28,938 nucleotides of DNA. Origin: a virus. Each line of letters starts with the position of its first letter. Position 1 is the first letter of the stretch. The notes beneath the pieces were generated by a model, which worked only from the letters and a program-made list of their open reading frames with translations, searched no databases and was not told the origin of the DNA. Where the stretch lies: the IMG/VR virus record IMGVR_UViG_3300010373_000111, positions 1 to 28,938 of that record. The stretch is one strand, 5' to 3'. This document shows, piece after piece, positions 5,851-13,794 of the stretch. The position numbers and the translations under genes are program-made.

Positions 5851-6281
5851 TGCACCCCAGTCAGGCCTGCATTGATCTTGTGAAGGCCTCTGAAGGCTGC
5901 CGCCTGACCGCATACCGCGACAGCGTGGGCATCCTCACCATCGGCTATGGCTCAACCGGTGGCATCAAGCCGGGCCAGACGATCACTCAAACCGAGGCTG
6001 AGGCGATGCTGGTCGATGACCTCGACGCGGCCGCTGATGCTGTGGTCAAGATGGTCACGGTCTCGCTGACACAGGGACAATTCGACGCATTGGTGGACTT
6101 CGTGTTCAACCTTGGTGAAGGCCGACTGCGTGATTCGACACTGCTGCGCCTCCTGAATCAGGAGCGATACGACGAGGCGGCGGCACAGCTCAAGTTCTGG
6201 GTCATGGCTGGCGGCCAGCAGCTGCCCGGCCTGGTCACACGCCGCGCTGCTGAGCGCGCCATGTTCGAGGGCACGTCATGA
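5850..6281 (+). CDS. endolysin, GH24 phage lysozyme (muramidase)
   Basis: 143 residues, normal for this family. It cleaves the beta-1,4 bond between N-acetylmuramic acid and N-acetylglucosamine in peptidoglycan. The T4-lysozyme catalytic triad is in register: Glu15 (KASEG), Asp24 (AYRD) and Thr30 (GILTIGYG), with the same 9- and 15-residue spacing as Glu11, Asp20 and Thr26 of T4 lysozyme. The C-terminus has the usual FVFNLGEG and PGLVTRRAAERAMF motifs. No signal peptide or N-terminal SAR anchor is present, so it should need a holin to reach the cell wall. Start overlaps the upstream gene; stop overlaps the holin start. Confidence 0.95.
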   Translation: MHPSQACIDLVKASEGCRLTAYRDSVGILTIGYGSTGGIKPGQTITQTEAEAMLVDDLDAAADAVVKMVTVSLTQGQFDALVDFVFNLGEGRLRDSTLLRLLNQERYDEAAAQLKFWVMAGGQQLPGLVTRRAAERAMFEGTS

Positions 6282-6688
6282 GCATTACCGGTATCGGTGA
6301 GATTGCGCAGGCCGTCGGCGGCATCGTCAACAAGTTCCTGCCCGACAAATCACAGGAAGAGAAAGACGCGCTGACCCGCGAACTGGCACAGCTTCAGTTC
6401 GACCAGGCGGTGATCCAGTCGCAGACCGACACGAACAAGGCCGAGGCCAGCAATGCGAGTGTGTTCGTCGCTGGATGGCGCCCGTTCATCGGATGGGTAT
6501 GTGGCTGCGCCTTCGCGTGGGCGTTCGTGGTGGGTCCGCTGGTGAGCTATCTGGCGCGCCTGCTTGGCGCTACCGCTGAACTGCCCGTGCTTGATCTGTC
6601 GCAGCTGTCGCCGGTGCTGATGGGCATGCTTGGCCTTGGTGCCATGCGCACGGTCGAGAAGGTCAACGGCATTAAGGCCGGTCACTGA
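6278..6688 (+). CDS. holin, GTA-type 3-TM family
   Basis: 136 residues. The N-terminal ~55 residues are amphipathic and charged (KSQEEKDALTRELAQLQFDQ), followed by hydrophobic helices beginning with VFVAGWRPFIGWVCGCAFAW, then VVGPLVSYLARLL, and a last segment near LSPVLMGMLGLGAMRTVEK. The AGWRPFIGW motif and overall plan match the 3-TM holin superfamily first described in gene transfer agents. It should form the inner-membrane lesions that release the lysozyme encoded directly upstream, which it overlaps by ATGA. The terminal VEK/GIK residues are typical for the family. Confidence in membrane nature is high, in holin function good. Confidence 0.85.
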   Translation: MSITGIGEIAQAVGGIVNKFLPDKSQEEKDALTRELAQLQFDQAVIQSQTDTNKAEASNASVFVAGWRPFIGWVCGCAFAWAFVVGPLVSYLARLLGATAELPVLDLSQLSPVLMGMLGLGAMRTVEKVNGIKAGH

Positions 6689-6689
6689 C

Positions 6690-6848
6690 ATGGGCACTCT
6701 GATCATGTGGTATCTCGTCATCGTGTTCGTGATCGCCGTCCTGTTCATCGTGGTGTGGCTGATCTACGAGCTTCGCATGGACAAGATCGCCGAGCAGGAT
6801 CGGGACGACTGGCGAGAGCTGACGCGGTCTGCGAAGGATGGGGAGTGA
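6690..6848 (+). CDS. small single-TM membrane protein of the lysis region
   Basis: 52 residues: an N-terminal hydrophobic helix (LIMWYLVIVFVIAVLFIVVW) followed by a short charged cytoplasmic or periplasmic tail (ELRMDKIAEQDRDDWRELTR). The start is one base after the holin stop; the stop overlaps the GTG of the HNH gene. It could be a reduced inner-membrane spanin or an antiholin-like accessory; it lacks the long periplasmic coiled coil of normal Rz proteins, and no lipoprotein Rz1 partner is embedded in it, so a spanin role is not supported. I would call it a lysis-region membrane protein. Confidence 0.65.
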   Translation: MGTLIMWYLVIVFVIAVLFIVVWLIYELRMDKIAEQDRDDWRELTRSAKDGE

Positions 6849-7234
6849 GTAGCAGCACTGGATCGCGGCTGTCGTCACATGATCGCGGGTATGACTCTCG
6901 CTGGCGTAGAGCGCGTGATACCTGGCTGGCTCGTCATCCGCTGTGCGTCATGTGTGAGCAGACAGGCCGCACGACCCCAGCGACAGTGGTCGATCACATC
7001 GTGCCGCATCGGATCGCTGATGCATTGCGCAGCAAGGACGGCGCACAGATCAGCGCAGCGCGTGCGCGCTTCTGGGATGCGAGCAATTGGCAGTCGCTCT
7101 GCGCTACGTGCCACGACGGCGCCAAGGCTCAGCAGGAATCGTCTGGTGTGATGCGCGGTCACGATGCGGACGGCATGCCGCTCGATCTGGGCAGCCATTG
7201 GCGTGTCTCAGACGGTCGTGAGATTACAGGGTAG
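6845..7234 (+). CDS. HNH endonuclease, packaging-associated
   Basis: 129 residues from a GTG at 6845 preceded by GGATGGGGA. The zinc-binding pair CVMC (34, 37) and CATCH (86, 89), and the catalytic signature VVDHIVPHR (Asp50-His51) with Asn81 in ASNWQSLC, define an HNH nuclease. In HK97-like cos phages an HNH protein encoded immediately before the terminase genes works with terminase to cut concatemers at cos (known for HK97 gp74 and relatives). The position here is the same: a 95-base non-coding gap, then small and large terminase. Loss of any of the catalytic residues is not seen, so the protein is probably active. Confidence 0.93.
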   Translation: MSSSTGSRLSSHDRGYDSRWRRARDTWLARHPLCVMCEQTGRTTPATVVDHIVPHRIADALRSKDGAQISAARARFWDASNWQSLCATCHDGAKAQQESSGVMRGHDADGMPLDLGSHWRVSDGREITG

Positions 7235-7329
7235 GGGGTCGCAGATCTCTGGCGATCAGCACGCTAAGACCGGCTGTCCACCTTTTATTCCATAACGCGT
7301 AACAATTTCAGCAACGCAGAGTACAGAAA
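7231..7329. other. non-coding gap with candidate cos site
   Basis: The gap between the HNH gene and the small terminase contains a G-run followed by GTCGCAGATCTCTGG (about 7232-7253) right after the HNH stop. HNH-terminase phages often carry a G-run plus GTC...ATCTCT motif at their cohesive end site; I recall this from related phages and cannot verify it here. The rest of the gap is A+T-richer (7281-7329) and includes the leader of the terminase gene. The cut positions cannot be read from the sequence. Confidence 0.4.
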
Positions 7330-7740
7330 ATGGCCCGCAAATCGACCGCCAGCCTGAGCGTCGTGCAGGTTGGCGCGCGCGCGCGATTGCTGGCGCCTGA
7401 TGACCTCACTGCGGACCAAGCTGCTCTATGGCAATCCGTTGTCGAGTCCAAACCTGTCGAATGGTTCGGCGAAGACTCCGCCCCACTTCTCAAGGAATAC
7501 GTGCGCGCCGCCTGCATGGCCGATTGGCTGGAAGGAAAGGTGCGCGATTCCATGAAAGCCGCCGACGGGAACGTCCTGAAAGCGTTCATGCAGATGCGGG
7601 ACATGGAGTCCAAGCGTGTCGCATCAATGGCGACCAAGCTACGCCTGACGCAGCAAAGCCGGTATACGCCCAAAGCCGCCAACACAGCGGACAAGAAGGT
7701 TACTGATGGCGGGAAGCCATGGCAGTTCGGCGCAAAGTAA
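7330..7740 (+). CDS. terS: terminase small subunit (P27 family-like)
   Basis: 136 residues. Terminase small subunits bind the packaging start site and load the large subunit. The sequence has the P27-type arrangement: a basic N-terminus, PDDLTADQAALWQSVVESKP, a helix with LLKEYVRAACMADWLEGKV, then a polar C-terminal tail ending KPWQFGAK, which is typical for the large-subunit contact in this family. It lies after the HNH gene and candidate cos and overlaps the large subunit gene by 22 bases. Ribosome site upstream is weak (GCAGAG). Identity rests on sequence style and on the adjacent, unambiguous large subunit. Confidence 0.85.
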   Translation: MARKSTASLSVVQVGARARLLAPDDLTADQAALWQSVVESKPVEWFGEDSAPLLKEYVRAACMADWLEGKVRDSMKAADGNVLKAFMQMRDMESKRVASMATKLRLTQQSRYTPKAANTADKKVTDGGKPWQFGAK

Positions 7741-9263
7741 GTCGAGGGCAGTCACGAGCCGAGCGAAATATCGCCTGGATCGAAGCGGTCTGCATGATCC
7801 CGGAGGGAAAGTTCGTAGGACAGCCGGTCAAGCTGACGAAAGAGCAGCGCGAATGGATGGTCGATATCTACGACTCGGCGACGCGAATGTTCATCCTGAG
7901 CATGGCGCGCAAGAACGCGAAGACCACATTCAGCGCATTTCTGCTGCTGTTGCACCTGTGCGGGCCGGAAGCGCGGCCGAATAGTCAGCTATTCAGCGCC
8001 GCCCAGTCTCGGGAACAGGCCTCCATCCTGTTCGCGCTGGCGGCAAAGATGGTGCGGATGTCGCCGGATCTGTCGCAATATGTGGTGGTGCGCGACACCG
8101 CCAAACAGCTTGCCTGCGGCGAACTGGGCACGCTATATCGGGCGCTGAGCGCCGATGCATCTACGGCCTACGGTTTGTCGCCAGCTTTCGTGGTGCACGA
8201 CGAATTGGGCCAAGTCAAAGGTCCGCGATCGGAGTTGTATGAGGCGCTGGAAACGGCCGCCGGTGCGCAACAGGAGCCGCTGTCCATCGTCATTTCGACG
8301 CAGGCACCCACCGATGCGGACCTGTTGTCCGTGCTGATCGAGGACGCCAAGCGCCACGAAGACATACGCGTGAAGCTGCGGCTCTACACCGCCGACGAAA
8401 AGCTTGATCCATTCTCCGAGAAGGCGATCAAGCAGGCGAACCCGCACTACAACGTGTTCATGAACAAGGAAGAGGTGCGCCGGCAAGCCGAATCGGCCCG
8501 CCGAATGCCGAGCAGCGAGAACAGCTATCGCAATCTGATCCTGAATCAGCGCGTGAACATGTCCAACCCCTTCGTCTCGCGGGGTGTTTGGGATGGCTGC
8601 GCCGGCGAAGTGGATCATGACGCGCTGGCGTTCGGCGAGGTCTATATGGGCCTCGATCTGTCGTCACGAAACGACCTGACCGCCATCGTCGCGGTAGCGA
8701 AAGACGCCGACGGCGAATGGCAAACGGAACCCTATTTCTTCGCGCCCAGCATTGGTCTGTCGGAACGCTCGCATCGCGACCGCGTTCCCTATGACATCTG
8801 GGCGCGCGACGGCTATTTGATCCTCACGCCGGGCGCGTCGGTGGATTATGAAACCGTGGCGAAGTGGCTGGCTGAATACTGTGCCTCGCGCAATGTGCTG
8901 CGGATCAATTTCGACCGTTGGCGCATCGATGTGCTGAAAGCCGAGCTATCGCGTATCGACGCCGATCTACCATTAGAACCGTTCGGCCAGGGCTTTAAGG
9001 ACATGACGCCAGCACTGGATACGCTGGAATCGGAGCTAATCAACGGCAACCTGCGGCATGGCGCGCACCCGGTGTTGACTATGTGCGCTTCCAACGCGGT
9101 AGCGACGCGGGATCCGGCCGGCAATCGCAAGCTGGATAAATCGAAGGCCACCGGTCGAATCGACGGCATGGTCGCGCTGGCTATGGCCATGGGCGCGGGA
9201 AGCGGCACCGATGCTGAAAGGCCGGTGACCATCGGATCCGACTATCAAATGATGACCGTATGA
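7719..9263 (+). CDS. terL: terminase large subunit, HK97 type
   Basis: 514 residues; the ATP-driven packaging motor and headful/cos nuclease. The ATPase part has a variant Walker A (MARKNAKTT, 62-70), Walker B FVVHDE (Asp161-Glu162) and coupling motif VISTQ (191-195). The RNase H-like nuclease begins with GLDLSSRNDLTAI (Asp313) and ends with the GRIDGMVALAMAMG motif that carries the last acidic residue. The ARKN(G/A)K form of Walker A is usual for HK97-type terminases. The start lies inside the small subunit gene. The stop overlaps the next small gene (ATGA). Confidence 0.96.
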   Translation: MAVRRKVSRGQSRAERNIAWIEAVCMIPEGKFVGQPVKLTKEQREWMVDIYDSATRMFILSMARKNAKTTFSAFLLLLHLCGPEARPNSQLFSAAQSREQASILFALAAKMVRMSPDLSQYVVVRDTAKQLACGELGTLYRALSADASTAYGLSPAFVVHDELGQVKGPRSELYEALETAAGAQQEPLSIVISTQAPTDADLLSVLIEDAKRHEDIRVKLRLYTADEKLDPFSEKAIKQANPHYNVFMNKEEVRRQAESARRMPSSENSYRNLILNQRVNMSNPFVSRGVWDGCAGEVDHDALAFGEVYMGLDLSSRNDLTAIVAVAKDADGEWQTEPYFFAPSIGLSERSHRDRVPYDIWARDGYLILTPGASVDYETVAKWLAEYCASRNVLRINFDRWRIDVLKAELSRIDADLPLEPFGQGFKDMTPALDTLESELINGNLRHGAHPVLTMCASNAVATRDPAGNRKLDKSKATGRIDGMVALAMAMGAGSGTDAERPVTIGSDYQMMTV

Positions 9264-9436
9264 ACGCCTATCTCTTCAATGGCTGCATTGCGGTCGGCTG
9301 GCTGATGTTCCTCGCCGGCGCCTGCCTAATGAGTCTCGCATGGGGCGTACTGGCCAGCGGGCTGCTGCTGCTGGCGCTCACGTTGCGCATGGCGCACATC
9401 GGCGGTATCTACATGCCCAAGGGCGGTGCTGACTGA
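9260..9436 (+). CDS. small hydrophobic protein between terminase and portal, 58 aa
   Basis: The frame runs from an ATG overlapping the terminase stop to a stop overlapping the portal ATG (TGATG at 9434-9438), leaving no spacing at either end, which is the main support. The protein is almost entirely hydrophobic: a first segment GCIAVGWLMFLAGACLMSLA and a second WGVLASGLLLLALTLRM, so two transmembrane helices, then a short polar tail (GGIYMPKGGAD). Small membrane proteins are found at this place in other HK97-like phages without a known function. It may be a superinfection or assembly accessory, but there is no direct evidence. Confidence 0.7.
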   Translation: MNAYLFNGCIAVGWLMFLAGACLMSLAWGVLASGLLLLALTLRMAHIGGIYMPKGGAD

Positions 9437-10908
9437 TGTTCCTGTCCAAGATCAAGGCCAGCTCAGACGATCGGTCGGCCTGGGGTGATTTCTGGTTCAC
9501 GCCAGTCAACACCCGGACCGCATCCGGCGTGGCTGTGTCGACGGACAGAGCGCTGCAACTGCCGGTGGTGCTGGCCTGCGTGCGCGTGTTGGCGGAATCG
9601 TTCAGCGTACTTCCGCTCAAGCTGTACCGGAAGGGCAGCAACAGTCGCGCTCTGATCACCAAGCATTGGCTGTATGACCTGATCAGTCGTCGGCCCAACT
9701 CATACCAGACCCCGTTCGAGTGGCGGGAAATGATGCAGGGCCATCTTGCGCTCCGAGGCAACGCCTACAATGAGATCATTGCCGACCGGCGCGGAAATAT
9801 CACCGAACTGATGCCGCTGCACCCGGATCGCATCCGCATCGAATACTTGAGCGGCGCGGATGATTTCCAGTACCGCTACCGATATACCGACCGCATGGGC
9901 AATGTGCGCGTGCTGACGCGCGGCGAGGTCTGGCACATCCGTGGGCTGTCCAGTGACGGCATCCAGGGCATGAGCCCGATCGCGCTGATGCGCGAGTCGG
10001 TCGGCATGGGCCTGGCCGCGCAGGAATACGGCGCAAGGTTCTTCCAGAATGATGCCAAGCCCGGCGGCGGTTGGATCGAGTTTCCCGGAAACTTCAAGGA
10101 CAAGCCGGCGCGCGACACCTTCCGCGAATCGTTCCAGGATGCCCAGACCGGTCTCAACCGCGGCAAGGTCGCAGTGCTCGAATACGGTATGAAGTTCCAT
10201 GAGCTGGGCCTGACCAACAAGGACAGTCAGTTCCTTGAGGCCCGCCAGTTTCAGGTCGGCGACATCGCCCGCATGTTCCGCATTCCGCCCCATTTGGTTG
10301 GTGATCTGAGCAAGGCGACGTTCTCCAACATCGAGCAGCAGTCACTGGATTTCGTGATCCACACCATGACGCCATGGTCGGAGCGGTGGGAGTCGTCGAT
10401 CGAATCGAACCTGCTGTTGGAAAGCGATCAGGACATCGACGTCGAGTTCGATTTCACGGCGCTGCTTCGCGGCGATCAGGCGGCGCGGTCAATGTTCTAT
10501 CACAACGGCATCATGGACGGTTGGATGACGCGCAACGAAGCGCGCGGATCCGAAGGTCGCGAACCGCTGGATGGTCTGGATGAACCGCTGCGACCGCTGA
10601 ACATGGTTGAGGAATCGGATGCACCTGGTGAGCAAGATGAGTTGCCGAGCAATGCGCCGCCGAGCGATGCCACGCCGAAGCCGGAGAACGGCGACGCATC
10701 CAATGCCCGCATGACAACCCTGCTGCGCGGCAATGTCGCGCGCATGGCACGCAGGATCGCCGCTGGCAGCCGCCCCGATGCCAGTATGCTGGCCGAAGCG
10801 CTGGCTGTCAGCGCCGATCGTTCGGAAAGCTGGCTCGATATGTATTCACGGCATCCCGGCCTTGATGAGGCTGGAATCACCGCATCTCTGATGGAGCTGG
10901 CCCAATGA
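9436..10908 (+). CDS. portal protein, HK97 family
   Basis: 490 residues. It forms the dodecameric ring at one capsid vertex through which DNA enters and leaves. Family landmarks are clear: the N-terminal RALQLPVVLACVRVLAES, PNSYQTPFEWREMM, LRGNAYNEI, the wing region GEVWHIRGLSSDGIQGMSPI, the long helix with FSNIEQQSLDFVIHTMTPW, and EIEFD-like VEFDFTALLRGD. The last ~110 residues (from about 380) are an acidic, Pro/Asp-rich linker and helical tail longer than in the shortest members. Start overlaps the small membrane protein and stop overlaps the protease (ATGA), forming a tight head operon. Confidence 0.97.
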   Translation: MFLSKIKASSDDRSAWGDFWFTPVNTRTASGVAVSTDRALQLPVVLACVRVLAESFSVLPLKLYRKGSNSRALITKHWLYDLISRRPNSYQTPFEWREMMQGHLALRGNAYNEIIADRRGNITELMPLHPDRIRIEYLSGADDFQYRYRYTDRMGNVRVLTRGEVWHIRGLSSDGIQGMSPIALMRESVGMGLAAQEYGARFFQNDAKPGGGWIEFPGNFKDKPARDTFRESFQDAQTGLNRGKVAVLEYGMKFHELGLTNKDSQFLEARQFQVGDIARMFRIPPHLVGDLSKATFSNIEQQSLDFVIHTMTPWSERWESSIESNLLLESDQDIDVEFDFTALLRGDQAARSMFYHNGIMDGWMTRNEARGSEGREPLDGLDEPLRPLNMVEESDAPGEQDELPSNAPPSDATPKPENGDASNARMTTLLRGNVARMARRIAAGSRPDASMLAEALAVSADRSESWLDMYSRHPGLDEAGITASLMELAQ

Positions 10909-11807
10909 AGCACGAACGTTTCCTGTCCTGGTGCCTGTCCACCCCGTGGGCGCTGATGCCTGAGCGCATGGCGGCCTATTCGCTGGTGCTGGCCCGCAAA
11001 TCGGCCGGCGGCATGGACGAAGACGACCACGGCGCACCCCTGAAGCCGCAAGCGGCCACGCGCCGCGGCAGCACCGCCAGTCGTCCCGGTGCCATCGCCG
11101 TCATTCCGGTCTACGGCGCCATCGTGCAACGTGCCAGCCAGATCGACATGTGCGAAGGCGGCACCAGCACGCAATCCATCAGCAATGCGCTGGCCGATGC
11201 CATGGTCGATGACAGCGTGTCGCAGATCCTGCTCGACATCGACAGCCCGGGCGGCTCGGTCTATGGCGTTCAGGAGCTAGCGACGGAGATCGCACGGGCC
11301 AAGAAGCCGGTCATCGCCATTGCCAACAGCCTCGCCGCCAGCGCCGCGTACTGGATCGGTTCGGCGGCTAGCGAATTCTACGTCACCCCCGGCGGCGAAG
11401 TGGGCTCGATCGGTGTCTGGACGGCACACCAGGACGTGAGCAGGGCGCTGGCTGAGGCCGGCGTCAACATCACTCTGATCTCGGCCGGTGAATTCAAGGT
11501 CGAGGGCAACCCCTACGAGCCACTGGGCGCGGACGCGCAAAAGTTCATGCAGTCGCGCATCGACGACTACTACGCGGCTTTCACCCGTGGCGTCGCCAAG
11601 GGTCGCAAAGTCAGTGTTGACCAGGTGCGCAGCGACATGGGTAAGGGCCGTGTCTTCGGTGCCGATCAGGCGCAGTCGGCCAGCATGGTGGACGGTATTG
11701 CCACGTTTGACGAGGTGATCGCCCGCATGCACAGCAACATCAAAGCCTCCACGCCGCGCGCCAGCCGTCTGGCCGCCGCGCAGCGGGATATCGCCATCAT
11801 CGGCTGA
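10905..11807 (+). CDS. S49 (SppA-type) prohead protease
   Basis: 300 residues, encoded between portal and capsid, where the head maturation protease belongs. It is a serine protease of the S49 signal-peptide-peptidase family: the serine is in LAASAAYWIGS (Ser146) and the general-base lysine in AGEFKVEGNPYEPL (Lys198); the 52-residue spacing equals that of the Bacillus SppA Ser147/Lys199 pair. Supporting motifs are DIDSPGGSVYG and GGEVGSIGV. No signal peptide is present, as expected for a cytoplasmic prohead enzyme. It should remove the delta domain of the capsid protein encoded next. HK97 itself uses a different, herpes-type (U9/S14-like) protease, so this is a well-known alternative combination. 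Confidence 0.93.
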   Translation: MKHERFLSWCLSTPWALMPERMAAYSLVLARKSAGGMDEDDHGAPLKPQAATRRGSTASRPGAIAVIPVYGAIVQRASQIDMCEGGTSTQSISNALADAMVDDSVSQILLDIDSPGGSVYGVQELATEIARAKKPVIAIANSLAASAAYWIGSAASEFYVTPGGEVGSIGVWTAHQDVSRALAEAGVNITLISAGEFKVEGNPYEPLGADAQKFMQSRIDDYYAAFTRGVAKGRKVSVDQVRSDMGKGRVFGADQAQSASMVDGIATFDEVIARMHSNIKASTPRASRLAAAQRDIAIIG

Positions 11808-11877
11808 GTGCCAGCCAACCCGCCGCGTCCGATGACGCGATGGCAGCAGCCCGATGGCTGCACCAGCACACCCAACC

Positions 11878-11900
11878 AACCGTCCTTGAGGCGGTTTTTT
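11878..11900 (+). terminator. terminator-like hairpin before the capsid gene
   Basis: AACCG(T)CC pairs with GGCGGTT around a TTGA loop, followed by TTTT; one bulged base weakens it. It lies 27 bases before the capsid ATG, within a 119-base intergenic stretch. Partial termination or RNA processing between protease and capsid messages is possible. Confidence 0.6.
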
Positions 11901-11926
11901 CGTTTCTGACCTTTGGAGTCAACACC

Positions 11927-13219
11927 ATGAGCAAGAATCTCCGCGAGCTGCAGGCTCGCAAGGCAAAGCATGTCGCCGCCATGCGTGCGATTTCCGACAG
12001 GGCCGCCACCGAGTCGCGCGACCTGACCGACGACGAGGTCGCCAGTTTCGACGCCGAAAAGGCCTCGGCCGAGCGCGTCACCGCCGCCATCGGCCGCGAG
12101 CAGGATCTGATCGAGCACGAGCGCAGCGCCGGCGTGGTTCTTCCGGACGATGCGCAAGTCGGCAACCTCACCGATCGCGCTGCGGCCGACCCACGTCACG
12201 GCTTCGCCAACTTTGGCGAGTTCGCCGCTGCTGTGCGTACCGGCGGCCAGCGCAATGGCGCCATCGACCAGCGCCTGACCATCGGCGCTGCCGCGCCGGG
12301 CACCTATGCCAACGAGGCGTCAGGCGTGGATGGCGGCTATCTGATTCCGCCGGAGTTCTCCACCGAGATCTTCAATCTGTCGCTGACCGACGACGCGCTG
12401 CTTCCGATGACCGATAACGTCGATGTCAAAGGCAATGGCATGACGTTCCCGAAAGACGAGACCACCCCGTGGGGCACCGACGGCGTACGCGCCTTCTGGC
12501 AGGCCGAGGCCTCGGTGGCCAACGCCACCAAGCCGAAGTTCGGCGTGTCCTCGCTTCGGCTGCACAAGCTGATGGCGCTGGTGCCGGTTACCGACGAACT
12601 GATGGCCGATTCCAGCGCGCTGGATTCGTATCTGCCCAACCTGGTGGCGCGCTCGATCCGCTGGAAGACCAATGAGGCGATCCTGCTGGGCGACGGTGCC
12701 GGCAAGCCGCTGGGCGCATTCAATGGCTCTGCCGCCGTGGTGGTGGCCAAGGAATCCGGTCAGGCGACCCAGACCGTCGCGCTGGCGAACATCACCAAGA
12801 TGATCGCGCGGCTTCCCCCGGGCAGCTTCCCGAAGGCGAACTGGCTGATTACGCCGGACGCGTTGCCGGCGCTGTTCGGCCTGACCCTGGGCAACTACCC
12901 GATCTATCTGCCGATCTCGCAGGGCGCACAGGGCTCGCCCTACGGCACGCTGATGGGCCGCCCGATCATGGTCAGCCAGCACGCCTCCGCGTTCAGTGCG
13001 CAGGGCGATATTGAGCTGGTCGATATGAGCTATTATCGCACCATCACCAAGGCCGGCGGCATCAAGACGGACACGTCCATGCATCTGTATTTCGATGTCG
13101 ATGCGACCGCCTTTCGCGCGATCTTCCGCGTGGATGGTCAGCCCAAGATCGTCAACCCGATCGCGCAGGCCAAGGGCAGCAACACGCTCTCGCCATTCAT
13201 CCAGCTCGGCGCGCGTTAA
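11927..13219 (+). CDS. major capsid protein, HK97 fold
   Basis: 430 residues from the ATG at 11927, with GGAG 8 bases upstream; the frame extends further left but crosses the hairpin. Residues 1-70 are a charged coiled coil (NLRELQARKAKHVAAMRA ... REQDLIEHE), the delta or scaffold domain. A linker rich in Ala and Gly leads to the mature shell domain, which begins around GVDGGYLIPPEFSTEI (~133-148), with the E-loop region near KGNGMTFPKDETTP and conserved VPVTDELMADSSALDSYLP, LLGDGAGKPLG and GRPIMVSQ. These are standard HK97-fold landmarks. The protease encoded upstream probably cuts between the delta domain and the shell domain, in the range ~105-132; the site itself is not readable. Confidence 0.97.
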   Translation: MSKNLRELQARKAKHVAAMRAISDRAATESRDLTDDEVASFDAEKASAERVTAAIGREQDLIEHERSAGVVLPDDAQVGNLTDRAAADPRHGFANFGEFAAAVRTGGQRNGAIDQRLTIGAAAPGTYANEASGVDGGYLIPPEFSTEIFNLSLTDDALLPMTDNVDVKGNGMTFPKDETTPWGTDGVRAFWQAEASVANATKPKFGVSSLRLHKLMALVPVTDELMADSSALDSYLPNLVARSIRWKTNEAILLGDGAGKPLGAFNGSAAVVVAKESGQATQTVALANITKMIARLPPGSFPKANWLITPDALPALFGLTLGNYPIYLPISQGAQGSPYGTLMGRPIMVSQHASAFSAQGDIELVDMSYYRTITKAGGIKTDTSMHLYFDVDATAFRAIFRVDGQPKIVNPIAQAKGSNTLSPFIQLGAR

Positions 13220-13226
13220 GCCTCAC

Positions 13227-13252
13227 CGTCGGCGGCCTCATTGCCGCCGACG
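13227..13252 (+). other. perfect GC-rich hairpin after the capsid gene
   Basis: CGTCGGCGGC (13227-13236) and GCCGCCGACG (13243-13252) form a 10-bp perfect stem with a CTCATT loop, 7 bases after the capsid stop and without a T-run. It looks like a 3' RNA stabiliser of the highly expressed capsid message rather than a terminator. Confidence 0.6.
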
Positions 13253-13302
13253 ACTGACGCCAATGCGTTCAACCTTCGCTTCTCTTTTTCGAGGACATCA
13301 TC

Positions 13303-13752
13303 ATGAGCAACAACATCAAGGCGACCGAGCAGGCCGCCGTGCTTGGCGTCATCGCACCCTCCAGCCAGGCCGCTGGTGCACTGACCACCGCCTGGGTGAG
13401 TGCCGCGAACTTCCAGAAGTTCGTCGCGCTGATCCAGACCGGCGTGCTGGGTGCATCGGCCACGGTCGATGCCAAGTTCCAGCAGGCACTGGACAGCTCC
13501 GGTACCAGCGCCAAGAACATCACAGGCAAAGCTTTGACGCAGATCGTCAAGGCCACCGGTGACAATGTGGAGGCGGCCATCAATCTCGATGCACAGGATC
13601 TGGACGTCGAGGGCGGTTTCGGTTTCATCCAGCTGTCCGTGACGGTAGCTGTCGCCGCGAGTCAGACGGCGGCCACGCTGCTGGGCGTCAACCCGCGTTT
13701 CGGGCCGGCGTCGGACTTCAACGCCGCCTCCGTCGTGCAGGTGGTGGGCTGA
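13303..13752 (+). CDS. conserved capsid-region protein, probable head decoration protein
   Basis: 149 residues from the ATG at 13303 (GAGGA upstream). The sequence has the style of a protein found right after the capsid gene in many HK97-like phages: ATEQAAVLGVIAPSS, LGASATVDAKFQQALDSSGT, AKNITGKALTQIVKATGDN, and LDVEGGFGFIQLSVTVA followed by NPRFGPASDF. It is Ala/Val/Thr-rich and beta-predicted, without membrane segments. A capsid-decorating or stabilising role fits its position and abundance signals (flanked by its own hairpins) but is not proven. A strong terminator-like hairpin follows at once. Confidence 0.75.
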   Translation: MSNNIKATEQAAVLGVIAPSSQAAGALTTAWVSAANFQKFVALIQTGVLGASATVDAKFQQALDSSGTSAKNITGKALTQIVKATGDNVEAAINLDAQDLDVEGGFGFIQLSVTVAVAASQTAATLLGVNPRFGPASDFNAASVVQVVG

Positions 13753-13754
13753 TT

Positions 13755-13783
13755 GAAGGGGCCGGCTTCGGCCGGCCCTTTTC
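13755..13783 (+). terminator. UUCG-loop terminator after the decoration gene
   Basis: An 11-12 bp stem (GAAGGGGCCGGC with GCCGGCCCTTTT, including G-U pairs) closes a TTCG tetraloop and ends in TTTT. It begins 3 bases after the stop codon and lies 12 bases before the next start. Confidence 0.75.
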
Positions 13784-13794
13784 AGGCCTGATCT

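Noticed and set aside
6690-6848. Rz/Rz1 spanin pair for the small membrane protein
   Set aside because: The protein is too short for a periplasm-spanning i-spanin and no embedded frame with a lipobox was found.
9260-9436. A frameshifted remnant of terminase or portal
   Set aside because: The frame is exactly bounded by both neighbours' stop and start and encodes two clean transmembrane segments, so an intact small gene is more likely.
12320-13084. 254-codon minus-strand frame within the capsid gene
   Set aside because: Antisense shadow of the capsid gene; its His/Arg/Gln-rich composition is typical of such shadows.
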